A stretch of 64,000 bases of DNA from Evansella cellulosilytica DSM 2522. Its GTDB lineage: Bacteria > Bacillota > Bacilli > Bacillales > Salisediminibacteriaceae. The stretch is from NCBI RefSeq assembly GCF_000177235.2, contig NC_014829.1:3596001-3660000 (forward strand), given 5' to 3'. Every line of letters begins with the position of its first letter. Position 1 is the stretch's first letter. The notes under the pieces are model-generated. The model made no database searches and was not told where the DNA came from. It worked only from the letters and a program-made list of their open reading frames with translations. Shown here in pieces: positions 56,099 through 64,000 of this stretch. The position numbers and the translations under genes were made by a program.

Positions 56099-56731
56099 CT
56101 ATTCAGGTATTATTGTATACTGGCAATATGAATCATGTCCAGTCGCTAAACATTTATGACATTGAATATTATCTGTATTTAAAAGTTTACGAAAAAGTTT
56201 GTGCTCCATTTCACATATGATTGGAAACTGTTTTGCAACTTCAGCAATTGGACAATTAAATTCCATAAAAGTGAAGCTGCCATCCTCTTCTTTCGTTACT
56301 TCCACCATATAGCCTTGGTCATTATACAATTTAGCTAGTTCATAAATTCTTTCATCAAATCGTTTCGAAACTAATCTTTTCTCGTATTTTTGCTGCTGTC
56401 TTTCCATGCGGCGGATAAACAATTGCTCAATTTTTTCTTGACCATCTAACTCCTGAAGGTCTTTTAACAATTCAATGACAAGCGTCCCATAATCTCTCGG
56501 AAACATTTCCTCTCCGTTGTGAGATAGATGATAGACATGAGTCGGTCTGCCCATCGCCTGTCGTAACAATGATGTCTCAACTATTCCATCGCGCTCAAGA
56601 GTATTTAAGTGTCTCCGGACAGCCATTTCGGTAATGTCCAATTCCAACGCAATCGCAGAAACTGTAAGTTGCTTTTTTCGCTTCAATATACTTAAAATAA
56701 GATCTCTCGTTGAAGTCGTATTCGTCGCCAA
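56099..56731 (-). CDS. SufR-like Fe-S sensing transcriptional regulator
   Basis: DNA-binding regulator, 210 residues. N-terminal winged helix about 8-75 (LILSILKRKKQLTVSAIALE, MAVRRHLNTLERDGIVE). C-terminal Cys: NC-x12-C (NCPIAEVAKQFPIIC) and then CHKCLATGHDSYC. The C-x12-C plus later Cys resembles SufR, which senses Fe-S status with a cluster and represses suf genes. Start is TTG at 56729-56731 with AAGGTGA upstream. It lies between yutF and yutE, among several Fe-S genes; its targets are unknown. Confidence 0.85.
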   Translation of the reverse strand: MATNTTSTRDLILSILKRKKQLTVSAIALELDITEMAVRRHLNTLERDGIVETSLLRQAMGRPTHVYHLSHNGEEMFPRDYGTLVIELLKDLQELDGQEKIEQLFIRRMERQQQKYEKRLVSKRFDERIYELAKLYNDQGYMVEVTKEEDGSFTFMEFNCPIAEVAKQFPIICEMEHKLFRKLLNTDNIQCHKCLATGHDSYCQYTIIPE

Positions 56732-56880
56732 CTTTATCACCTTCCTTCTCATTTCATCTTAGCTAATAAATGAAGTTTCGTAAATTATGAAAAGAGAATG
56801 TTTAAAAATTTGACTTAATCCGTTCATATTTTGTTCACTATTACAAAAAATTGCTAATTTTACTCACCATTAACTATCAT

Positions 56881-56930
56881 GTGAGGTTGACTCAAAAGGA
56901 TTTTTTGTACCTTTTGAGTCAACCTCACCT
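56881..56930. terminator. B-family hairpin B6, terminator of yutE
   Basis: GTGAGGTTGACTCAAAAGG and CCTTTTGAGTCAACCTCAC, the longest perfect stem of the family (19 pairs, one position aside), 23 bases after the yutE stop. Confidence 0.78.
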
Positions 56931-56952
56931 TAGGCAGTATCTGTGTAGATCT

Positions 56953-57405
56953 TTATTGACGATTTTTCTGTGGAAGAAAAGCCGAAACAGGCCCTAACTC
57001 ATTTTCCAAATACGCTCTTACTTTTTGTGGAAAAGTAATGAGTACTTTCAACTCTTCTTTCATTATGTTTATAAGCATATTATGATCGATTACAGTATAC
57101 TCTTGAAGAAGCTGTTTTCTTAACTGAATAACTCTTTTAAGTGATTTGCCATCACTTGCTTCAATAACCCTTTCATCGATTAATATATCAATAACGTCGT
57201 CATAACTCCCTGGATCCCTCATGATAAACCCATCGATCATTTGATTCCCAACATCAATCATCGTTTCAATACTCATATGTATGACACGCTCTAAAGCTAA
57301 CTTTTCTTCAAGCGCATTCCAGCTTTCTTTTTCAGAAAAAAAAGTCAATAATTGTTTGTAATATTCTAATCTCTCACCTAGTAATTCTCTATCAACAAAG
57401 TACAC
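56953..57405 (-). CDS. yutE: DUF86/HepT-like protein YutE
   Basis: About 150-residue helical protein of the DUF86 family, which includes the HepT toxins. GNQMIDGFIMRDPGSYDDVID and the block RKQLLQEYTVIDHN resemble the HepT Rx4-6 catalytic area, but the His is replaced. No nucleotidyltransferase-type antitoxin gene is adjacent, so a toxin role is unlikely. Start taken as GTG at 57403-57405 to match the family's MYFVDR beginning; an ATG at 57415-57417 behind GAGG is an alternative. Divergent from the DUF3055 gene. Confidence 0.82.
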   Translation of the reverse strand: MYFVDRELLGERLEYYKQLLTFFSEKESWNALEEKLALERVIHMSIETMIDVGNQMIDGFIMRDPGSYDDVIDILIDERVIEASDGKSLKRVIQLRKQLLQEYTVIDHNMLINIMKEELKVLITFPQKVRAYLENELGPVSAFLPQKNRQ

Positions 57406-57524
57406 AACGGTCACCATCCTTTTCCTCGTTAGTATATCATAAATAGGTTGAAATTTATTTTAGTGGTTTTTTTTGTTATGATGGAAATAGTCAAGTTTAT
57501 CAAGATGAAATGAGGAGGGTATAC

Positions 57525-57791
57525 ATGTCAGAGCGATTTTTCTTATACGACGAAACAGAAGAAACAAAAACAAGATATGTGAGTTTTATGGGGGACTCAC
57601 AACGGTTTGACTTAGCAATTATCAATACGTCTCGTTACTATGGAAAAAAACTAATATTAGACATACAATCAAATCGTTCAGCCATCATTGGTACAGACGA
57701 TCTAGAGGAACCTGGATACATAGAGCATGCTTTTCAACTTAATGATGAGGATGCAAACGAACTAAGAGATTTTTTATATGAAGTTATTTAA
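57525..57791 (+). CDS. DUF3055 family protein
   Basis: 88 residues, cytosolic, function unknown. MSERFFLYDETEETKTRYVS and FDLAIINTSRYYGKKL, with DDLEEPGYIEHAF, are characteristic of the DUF3055 family of Bacilli. The ATG at 57525 lies five bases after GAGGAGG; the frame is open from 57510, but that ATG is part of the ribosome site. No membrane segment or Cys motif. Confidence 0.85.
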   Translation: MSERFFLYDETEETKTRYVSFMGDSQRFDLAIINTSRYYGKKLILDIQSNRSAIIGTDDLEEPGYIEHAFQLNDEDANELRDFLYEVI

Positions 57792-57865
57792 TCAATGACT
57801 ACCTTAATTTAGTAAGATGTTTTTCCTTCTTTGCAACATACTAATGTTAAAAAGGAGGTTTTTTT

Positions 57866-58156
57866 ATGAAAAAATACCGTGATCATAAAGGTATGGAAGG
57901 TAATCAAAATTACAGAGATTTTATTGCTGTTGAAAAAAATAAAAATGAAATCATTCCTGAAGCAACCCCAGAAGGACCCTATGGCTCACCAATTGAAGGA
58001 ACTTTAGGAAAAAACTCTCCTTGGAAAGAAGATCAACAAGCAATAAGTGCTTTCACTTATGAAAACAGAAATTTGCATGAGGGACTCGAACGTAAAGATC
58101 CTGGAGCACATCCAACACATGACGACAAACGGCAAAATAAGGACGAACCGTTCTAA
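57866..58156 (+). CDS. Hypothetical hydrophilic protein, 96 residues
   Basis: Function not known. Highly polar, rich in Lys, Glu, Asn, Gly and Pro, without membrane segment or Cys; probably poorly structured. Blocks GPYGSPIEGTLGKNSPWKE and ENRNLHEGLERKDPGAHPTH look like small conserved Bacillus proteins annotated only as cytosolic protein. Ribosome site AAAAGGAGG before the ATG. It follows the DUF3055 gene by about 75 bases in the same direction. Confidence 0.75.
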   Translation: MKKYRDHKGMEGNQNYRDFIAVEKNKNEIIPEATPEGPYGSPIEGTLGKNSPWKEDQQAISAFTYENRNLHEGLERKDPGAHPTHDDKRQNKDEPF

Positions 58157-58185
58157 AAGAGGAGGACTCCACGGGATAAATCCGA

Positions 58186-58224
58186 GGGCACTGAAGCAGG
58201 TCGATATTGACCTTTTCAGCGCCC
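58186..58224 (+). repeat. C-family hairpin, copy C3
   Basis: GGGCACTGAAGCAGGTC pairs with GACCTTTTCAGCGCCC, about 30 bases after the preceding gene; it may act as a terminator although the T run is short. Confidence 0.55.
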
Positions 58225-58372
58225 ATTTAATTTCTATTGAGTGCAATGATAACGCACTATCATTGTGTTTCTTATAGCGAGCACTCGATGACTGTTTACA
58301 TTGCCAGAACTATCAATAGCTTGGTATATACACTGTTTACACATTAATCCCATTTCATTTATTTGAGATCAA

Positions 58373-58648
58373 TTATTCCTTCACTTTTTTTAATACAAAA
58401 TAAGCACATCCAAAATTACAGTATTCATAAAGGTATTCTTGGAGTGAGCCAATTTTTAAGTCAAAGGTAGTTTTTTTATTATCATCTTTGAAGAAACCCT
58501 TTAATCTTAGCTGATCATATCCCCAATCACCAACAATGTAATCATATTTATTTAGAACGTCACTAAATCTATTTTTAAATTCCTCTTCATTCCAACCATT
58601 CCTATTATCTTCAATTACTTCATAAGTATTTCCTTGAATACGAATCAT
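58373..58648 (-). CDS. yutD: YutD family protein (DUF1027)
   Basis: 91 residues, cytosolic, function unknown. DYIVGDWGYDQLRLKGFF and the end block YLYEYCNFGCAYFVLKK, with two Cys, are the hallmark of the YutD family of Firmicutes. The ATG at 58646-58648 follows GAGGTG; the frame also opens at a GTG four codons earlier. Divergent from yutC. Confidence 0.9.
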   Translation of the reverse strand: MIRIQGNTYEVIEDNRNGWNEEEFKNRFSDVLNKYDYIVGDWGYDQLRLKGFFKDDNKKTTFDLKIGSLQEYLYEYCNFGCAYFVLKKVKE

Positions 58649-58795
58649 TGATATGCACACCTCGCTTCTATACTATATCTTGCCTTATTTATAAATAAAT
58701 TTCAATATACAAAATGTATTCAGCATAAATAGAACCAATATTTACTAACGTTATCGCTTATACAATCGGTCATCCTAATGATAGGAGGTGCGAAT

Positions 58796-59446
58796 ATGAA
58801 GAACCAACGATTATCTCTCTTACTCTGTAGTATTGGTTTCACAATTGCAGTGACTGGATGTGGAAATGATAATGCAACGGGACCAACGGGGCAACAACTC
58901 GATTTTTTACAAGAATACCACCAACCATCACAACATTTCGTAATTAATAGGCGATCAAGTGACGATGTAGATGAATACAACCGATTCGGTTTCCAAAGGC
59001 AAACAGAAGAAACTGCATACGCTGGTCAGAGTATACCTGATTATGCTGTTTTTGATAGAGCCTTACTTGCTGACAATATTAGTAAAATGGTTGCTACAAA
59101 TCCTTATATACGTGAGGCTGGGGTGCTCGTTACTGATCAACACGTCTTAATTACTTACACTCCAGAGATGGACGATACGAATATTTACGATATAGCAACA
59201 CAAGTTAAAAAGACAGCATATTCGGGTGTGCCAGCATTTTATGATGTTTATGTTGCAAATGATATGACATTAGTCGACGAAATAGAAAGATTTCAAGGGC
59301 TATCGACAAGAGACCAAAATTACGTTCAATCACTGAATGCTACGATTGAGTTATTACTTCAATATCCACAAGGAGAAGATATTGATTTAAATGAGCCTTT
59401 ATTGGAGGATCATCGTAATAATCAAACAAGCAGACAGAATCAATAA
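58796..59446 (+). CDS. yutC: YhcN/YlaJ-type sporulation lipoprotein YutC
   Basis: Membrane-anchored lipoprotein of the YhcN/YlaJ family, made during sporulation in Bacillus. 216 residues; signal peptide with lipobox AVTGC near residues 18-22, then an extracellular domain with MVATNPYIREAGVLVTDQHV and YSGVPAFYDVYVANDM. The ATG at 58796 follows ATAGGAGGTG; the frame is open from 58778. Convergent with lipA at hairpin B7. Confidence 0.86.
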   Translation: MKNQRLSLLLCSIGFTIAVTGCGNDNATGPTGQQLDFLQEYHQPSQHFVINRRSSDDVDEYNRFGFQRQTEETAYAGQSIPDYAVFDRALLADNISKMVATNPYIREAGVLVTDQHVLITYTPEMDDTNIYDIATQVKKTAYSGVPAFYDVYVANDMTLVDEIERFQGLSTRDQNYVQSLNATIELLLQYPQGEDIDLNEPLLEDHRNNQTSRQNQ

Positions 59447-59458
59447 CACTTTAATTGA

Positions 59459-59504
59459 AAGAGGGTGACTCAATAGGTTGAATATTACCTTTTGAGTCAC
59501 CCTT
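59459..59504. terminator. B-family hairpin B7 between yutC and lipA
   Basis: AGAGGGTGACTCAATAGG pairs with CCTTTTGAGTCACCCTT; at the 3' ends of both convergent genes. Confidence 0.75.
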
Positions 59505-59543
59505 AATCCATGCTAGCGCCGTATAGCAATATGTTCTTAACCT

Positions 59544-60425
59544 TTATCGCTGTTCAGCAGCATTTACTTGTTCATCAGCATGATAAGAAGATCTTACGAG
59601 TGGGCCAGATTCGCAATGCTTAAAGCCTTTACTTAATGCGATATCTCTTAGCTCGCGAAACTCTTCTGGGGTCCAATATTTGACTATTTTTAAATGTCCC
59701 TTTGTAGGCTGCAAATATTGACCTATAGTCATGATATCAACGTTATTTGCACGCAAGTCATCCATTGTTTCTATAATTTCCTCTTTCGTCTCGCCCAAAC
59801 CAATCATTAAACTTGATTTAGTAGGAATATTTGGCTTCATTTCTTTCGCTCTTCTCAAAAATTCTAATGATCTCTCATATGTTGCTCTTGCTCTTACTCT
59901 TGGTGTAAGTCTTTTCACTGTTTCAATATTATGATTTAAAATATCGGGCTTCGCATCCATCAATATTTTTAGATTTTCTTCTTTTCCACCCATGTCTGAC
60001 GGAAGTACTTCGACAGTCGTAAAAGGATTTTTTCGACGAATGGCTTTTACTGTTTCTGCAAATATTTCAGCACCACCATCTTTTAAATCATCCCTTGCCA
60101 CAGCTGTTATAACCGTATGTTTTAATCCCATTTGTGCTACTGAATCAGCTACACGTTCTGGCTCTTGACGATCTAATTCGGTTGGAAGTCCAGTTTTAAC
60201 AGCACAGAATCTACAAGCACGAGTACAAGTGTCTCCTAAGATCATGAATGTTGCTGTTTTTCTTTCAGCCCAGCATTCATGAATATTAGGGCAGCGTGCC
60301 TCTTCACACACTGTATGTAATTTTTTCTCGCGCATCATTTTTTTCAATCCTGTATAAGATTCATTTGTATTTAATTTTATCTTTAACCATTCCGGTTTAC
60401 GCACATATTCTTCTTGCTTTGACAT
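59544..60425 (-). CDS. lipA: Lipoyl synthase
   Basis: Radical-SAM enzyme inserting two sulfurs into octanoyl groups on lipoate-dependent enzymes; needs two [4Fe-4S] clusters. 293 residues. Auxiliary-cluster Cys in [12 protein letters not shown], radical-SAM set in [16 protein letters not shown], and the C-terminal [14 protein letters not shown] with the conserved RSSYHA serine. Ribosome site GGGAGCGTG before the ATG. Same place as yutB (lipA) in B. subtilis. Confidence 0.97.
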   Translation of the reverse strand: MSKQEEYVRKPEWLKIKLNTNESYTGLKKMMREKKLHTVCEEARCPNIHECWAERKTATFMILGDTCTRACRFCAVKTGLPTELDRQEPERVADSVAQMGLKHTVITAVARDDLKDGGAEIFAETVKAIRRKNPFTTVEVLPSDMGGKEENLKILMDAKPDILNHNIETVKRLTPRVRARATYERSLEFLRRAKEMKPNIPTKSSLMIGLGETKEEIIETMDDLRANNVDIMTIGQYLQPTKGHLKIVKYWTPEEFRELRDIALSKGFKHCESGPLVRSSYHADEQVNAAEQR

Positions 60426-60698
60426 TGTTAGTCACGCTCCCTGTATGTTCGCACATCTATATTTCTTTGCATACTTGTACTTTATTTCAGTATTCCAACT
60501 AAGGCGATAATCATTAGTTACTTTACCATGAAAACAAATAAATCTCAAAGGTTCTGTATATGCTGGGAGAAATTCCAAAGGGACTTTTTACAGATAAACT
60601 ATTCATTTTAAAAATTACCAACATTTGTTGGAATGGATTGTCCCTATTTAATACAACACTATAAACATGGATAAAGTATGAAAGGAGTCGTTCATACA

Positions 60699-61706
60699 AT
60701 GAAGAAAATTGTAGTAACATGCTTATTTTTACTGCCTATTTTATTCATTCTCCCCTTACAGGGATTAGCGGAAGACAAAAAAGATGATTTGACTTCTGAA
60801 GAGATTTTTAACGAAAGAATGGCACTGTATAAAAAGGCAGAAGCACACTCTCACATACCTTGGTATTATTACGCAGCAGTAGATAGCTATGAACGAGGAT
60901 TAAGACAAGCTCGAAAAGATCGACCAAAAGAAGATGGTTTTATAGCTATTTATATTCCACAACAAAAATGGGTTGGCGAACTTAACCCAAATGAAGAAGA
61001 CAAGTATGCTTTATCCATTTCCTTTTTTGACGGATTTGGACGTGATGGCAACGGAGACGGACTTGCAGACATCAATAATGATGAAGATATCTTGTTCTCA
61101 TTTGCAGAGCACTTAACTAAATTCGGCAGTAATGAAGAAGATATTCGAATCGGTTTATGGGACTACTATCAGCGTGATAAAGCTGTCGAACTCATAACTG
61201 GACATGCAAAAGTATATAAAAAATTTAATACGCTCGATTTAAGAGAAAAATCGTTTATAGTACCACTACATTTTAATTACAGCTATAAAAGTACATTTGG
61301 TGATGCGCGTGGTTGGGGCGGAAGAAGAATTCATGAAGGAACGGATATATTTGCCGATCATGGTACTCCCGTAAAATCTACGACATATGGGGTTGTCGAG
61401 TTAAAAGGGTGGAACAAGTATGGTGGTTGGAGAATCGGTATCAGAGATAAGGATAATGTATATCATTACTACGCGCATTTAAGTCGGTTTGAAGATGGTA
61501 TCGATCGTGGAGCAATTGTGGAGCCAGGAACAGTTATTGGATACGTTGGAAGCACAGGTTATGGAAAACCAGGTACATCTGGTAAATTCCCTCCACATCT
61601 CCATTATGGCGTTTATCGAGACAACGGCATTATTGAGTGGTCGTTCGACCCTTACCCACAATTGAGACAGCTAGAACAGAAGGAACGGAAGAAAAAACGA
61701 GGATAA
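60699..61706 (+). CDS. lytH: L-Ala-D-Glu endopeptidase LytH (M23 metallopeptidase), YunA
   Basis: Exported Zn-dependent peptidase that trims peptide side chains of spore-cortex peptidoglycan in B. subtilis. 335 residues: signal peptide 1-25 (ending QGLA); a central domain with WYYYAAVDSYERG; M23 domain about 215-325 with Zn ligands in HEGTDIFADHGTP (H, D) and HLHYGVYRD (HxH). The ATG at 60699 follows AAGGAG; the ATG at 60678 precedes it. lipA-lytH-yunB order matches B. subtilis. Confidence 0.92.
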   Translation: MKKIVVTCLFLLPILFILPLQGLAEDKKDDLTSEEIFNERMALYKKAEAHSHIPWYYYAAVDSYERGLRQARKDRPKEDGFIAIYIPQQKWVGELNPNEEDKYALSISFFDGFGRDGNGDGLADINNDEDILFSFAEHLTKFGSNEEDIRIGLWDYYQRDKAVELITGHAKVYKKFNTLDLREKSFIVPLHFNYSYKSTFGDARGWGGRRIHEGTDIFADHGTPVKSTTYGVVELKGWNKYGGWRIGIRDKDNVYHYYAHLSRFEDGIDRGAIVEPGTVIGYVGSTGYGKPGTSGKFPPHLHYGVYRDNGIIEWSFDPYPQLRQLEQKERKKKRG

Positions 61707-61945
61707 GCGTCCGGACTTAACAGATTTCACTTTTTTTAGTGTCTCTAAGCAATGTGCGTAGCCGTCGCAATCATTAAAAAGCCTGATAGGAGTCGGTTTC
61801 TCCTATCAGGCGAGCGACGAGCGTAGCCATTGCAATAAAAATAAGAGGCACTGAAAAAAGTTGTTTTATACTTTTTCAATGTACCCTGATCTTCACCTTA
61901 ATCAGTTCCCTTCCCTTTAGTTCCCGTATTTAAGCTTCTACAAGA
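61707..61945. repeat. Nested D2/C2 hairpin repeats downstream of lytH
   Basis: CTCTAAGCAATGTGCGTAGCC begins as two shorter shared blocks with D1. GCCTGATAGGAG and CTCCTATCAGGC form an inner stem (about 61781-61820), and GCGTAGCC recurs at both sides. A C-family hairpin (GCACTGAAAAAAGT and ACTTTTTCAATGT, 61847-61884) follows. Confidence 0.65.
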
Positions 61946-63280
61946 TTACAATATATTAAGAAGTAAGATCCATAATATACCTAGCGGTGCAATAATTCTA
62001 ATAAACCAAATCCAGATGGTTCCAATCATTGTGTTTGTTAATCCCGTTTCCTTTAATGCATCGACTTTGTTCCATCCCCAACCTACAAATAAAGCGATAA
62101 TCATTCCACCAAGTGGTAGGAAGTATTGATCGGTTAATAAATCAACGAAGTCCAAAAATGTTTCTCCAAAGATGAGGAAATCGAAAGGGCCGCCTTGACT
62201 TAACGCAGAGGGAATTCCCAGTAACGTGACAGCAATACCTGCTATCAATGTAGCTTTTTTACGACTCCATTTCATTTTTCTCATGACAAACGATACACTA
62301 ACCTCTAGCAAAGAAATGGCTGAAGATAATGCTGCAATCGCTACTAAGAAAAAGAACAAGATTGCAAAAAACGAGCCTGCTCCTCCCATCAAGCCAAATA
62401 CTTCAGGTAGCGTAACAAACACTAATCCGGCACCGTCTGTTGGAGCGATATTAGCAAACGTAAAAACTGCTGGAAAAATAACAATGCCTGCTACAATGGC
62501 AAAAATAGTATCCAAAGTCACTACTGTACCTGCTGCATGTGGTAACTTCGTTTCCTTAGACAAATAACTACTGTACGTAATCATTGCCCCCATACCTAAA
62601 GACAGAGTAAAGAATGCTTGCCCTACTGCTGCAGCATAAACATCTGGATTTCCAAAGGCACTCCATTCTGGACTAAATAAAAATGCTAAACCATCCGATG
62701 CACCATCTAATGTTAAACTAAACCCTGCCAAAATAATTAAAAGAATCGCAAGGAGTGGCATAAATATTTTATTAGAAAACTCAATCCCTTTTTTCACACC
62801 AAAGAATACGATCACTATGACAATCGCCATAAATAAAAATTGCCAAAATACAGGACCATATGAACCACCTGCAAAATTACTAAAGAAGTTTTCAAATTCA
62901 CCTGCTCCTACACCTTGAGCAGTGCCAGTCAAATAGCTATATAAAAAGTATATGATCCATCCAGCAATAACCCCATAAAAAGATAGTATGAAAAATGAGG
63001 ATAGAACCCCTAAAATACCGCCAAGTACCCACGGTTTACCTGGAGCAATTTTATTAAAGGAGCCAATGGCATCAGACTGTCCTCTTCTACCAACAGAAAA
63101 TTCAGCTAATAAAACCGGTAAGCCTACTAAAAAAATGCACAAAATATAAATGATTAAAAATGCTGCTCCGCCATTCTCACCAGTTACATAGGAGAATCTC
63201 CAAATGTTCCCTAAACCTACCGCTGAGCCAACTGCGGCTAAAATAAATCCTAGTCTTGTGGCCCATTGTTCACGACTCAT
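61946..63280 (-). CDS. Sodium-dependent transporter, NSS family (second copy)
   Basis: Na+-coupled solute importer of the neurotransmitter:sodium symporter family; substrate unknown. 444 residues, 11-12 helices. Signatures: GFILAAVGSAVGLGNIWRFS, GGAAFLIIYI, LPVLLAEFSVGRRG, and FFTLSLGMGAMITYSSYLS. It has the canonical NIWRFP-like motif, which the other copy (12940-14286) has changed to AIWKLP. Ribosome site GGGGAG before the ATG. Single gene flanked by repeats and yunB. Confidence 0.93.
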   Translation of the reverse strand: MSREQWATRLGFILAAVGSAVGLGNIWRFSYVTGENGGAAFLIIYILCIFLVGLPVLLAEFSVGRRGQSDAIGSFNKIAPGKPWVLGGILGVLSSFFILSFYGVIAGWIIYFLYSYLTGTAQGVGAGEFENFFSNFAGGSYGPVFWQFLFMAIVIVIVFFGVKKGIEFSNKIFMPLLAILLIILAGFSLTLDGASDGLAFLFSPEWSAFGNPDVYAAAVGQAFFTLSLGMGAMITYSSYLSKETKLPHAAGTVVTLDTIFAIVAGIVIFPAVFTFANIAPTDGAGLVFVTLPEVFGLMGGAGSFFAILFFFLVAIAALSSAISLLEVSVSFVMRKMKWSRKKATLIAGIAVTLLGIPSALSQGGPFDFLIFGETFLDFVDLLTDQYFLPLGGMIIALFVGWGWNKVDALKETGLTNTMIGTIWIWFIRIIAPLGILWILLLNIL

Positions 63281-63634
63281 ATTTCATTTCTCCCCTTTCT
63301 TTATTAGTTCAGTTTCACTAAGGAAAAGTATCGATGTATGTCCCCCTTTGTGTAGTAAAAGTATATTAGGTATATAACAAATTATTATTAAAATATTCTA
63401 TTAATTTAGAATATGTATAATACTGTAAACTTAAAATTAACGCTGTAAAGGATGAAATTACCCAAAAAGAAAACACCTCCTAGTCAGAACGTGTTTTCTA
63501 GTATAATAATTTATTTTTTGTATCGTATACTAAACTAATGTCATCATGAACATTGTGATCACTAGAACTTTTACGAACGTTACACTGAACCTCATCTATT
63601 ATAGTAATACTAGTGGAGAAATACATAAGCATTG
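63281..63634. other. Intergenic region NSS gene / yunB
   Basis: Includes an imperfect palindrome ATATTCTA-TTAAT-TTAGAATAT (about 63391-63412) in the probable promoter region of the NSS gene, and a terminator hairpin (63462-63497). No gene seen. Confidence 0.5.
63462..63497. terminator. Hairpin AGAAAACAC / GTGTTTTCT
   Basis: Nine-pair stem with flanking A and T tracts, about 140 bases after the yunB stop; probably the yunB terminator. Confidence 0.6.
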
Positions 63635-64000
63635 CTAATTATTCCCAGAAGGTAACTCCGGCAACTCAAAATCACTAAAATCTCCTTGAATGCCTTGTTG
63701 CTGATCTATGTCATTCGGTGCAATAATAGCTGGAGTCACTCCATCTCCGCCACTACTATAAAACTGAGGTACATCTCCTGAAAGCCAGACGTTTGCAACA
63801 GGGATTGATGTTTTGACTACTTCTTGGTCTGTTGCAAAAGGGATAACCACTTGTACATCGGCTTCAATATCAACAGTTATGCTTAAATAAGTATTATTTA
63901 TTCCAGTATTAACAATCTCTTGCCCAAAGTCAGCTTTCACTTCTCCGATTGTCGATAATCTTACAGGAACTCTTGGTCCTAGATGAGCCAAAAGGGCATT
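63635..64000 (-). CDS. yunB: Sporulation protein YunB (5' part outside window)
   Basis: C-terminal part only; the frame is open to the right window edge (about 121 codons plus stop visible). GPRVPVRLSTIGEVKADF and ADVQVVIPFATDQEV match YunB, a SigE-controlled mother-cell protein needed for normal spore formation in B. subtilis. The Gln/Asp/Gly-rich C-terminal tail after GDVPQFYSSG is longer than in B. subtilis as I recall it. Location after lytH supports the call. Confidence 0.85.
   Translation of the reverse strand, partial: NALLAHLGPRVPVRLSTIGEVKADFGQEIVNTGINNTYLSITVDIEADVQVVIPFATDQEVVKTSIPVANVWLSGDVPQFYSSGGDGVTPAIIAPNDIDQQQGIQGDFSDFELPELPSGNN

Noticed and set aside
56953-57405. YutE as a HepT toxin of a toxin-antitoxin pair
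   Set aside because: No MntA-type nucleotidyltransferase gene is adjacent, and the catalytic His of the Rx4-6H motif is not present.

Overview
The window is low-GC DNA from an endospore-forming Bacillaceae. Gene content and order closely follow the Bacillus subtilis yug and yui-yum-yut-yun regions, and spore genes of the yutH, yutC and yunB type are present. Two large GH5 cellulases and one GH9 cellulase suggest a cellulolytic, probably alkaliphilic species such as Evansella (formerly Bacillus) cellulosilytica. That species assignment is inference; only family membership and synteny are seen directly. No phage, insertion sequence or CRISPR array was recognised.

Layout. Positions 1-5890 hold two tandem paralogous secreted GH5 cellulases on the minus strand; the first runs off the left edge. 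Both have CBM17/CBM28-type modules and a coiled coil, and the complete one ends in an LPNTA sorting signal. Next come a lone tRNA-Ala(GGC) and a yug block: a small membrane protein, a two-helix K+ channel (yugO), yugN, pgi, an iron alcohol dehydrogenase (yugJ), yuzA, yugI, and alaR-alaT, with an NSS-family Na+ symporter inserted. At 16.8-20.2 kb lies a complete fixABCX operon. It is followed by a yxlEFG-like ABC exporter, a serpin, and a GH9 cellulase with the same coiled coil plus LPxTA architecture as the GH5 enzyme. From 27.0 to 33.5 kb is a complete minus-strand rRNA operon (16S-23S-5S) trailed by sixteen tRNA genes. Then come bioY with a BirA-type operator, a yuiF-like antiporter, a TRAP (DctQMP) transporter, and the long yui/yum/yut/yun block to the right edge. 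That last block is dominated by respiratory and Fe-S functions: two NDH-2-like flavoproteins, a ferredoxin-NADP reductase, an ErpA-like carrier, a NifU-like scaffold, a SufR-like regulator and lipoyl synthase. It also holds cell-envelope and spore functions (3D-domain and LytH peptidoglycan enzymes, dapF, yutG, yutH, yutC, yunB), and mqnE of the futalosine menaquinone pathway sits within it.

How the genes fit together. The cellulases appear to be surface-displayed cellulose degraders whose promoters share cre-like and other palindromic sites. fixABCX, mqnE and the NDH-2/FNR genes concern low-potential and quinone-linked electron flow, and the Fe-S assembly genes serve those same enzymes. Much intergenic DNA, especially 3' of convergent genes, is occupied by several families of dispersed hairpin repeats (called A to E here). 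These are the most conspicuous structure not explained by genes.
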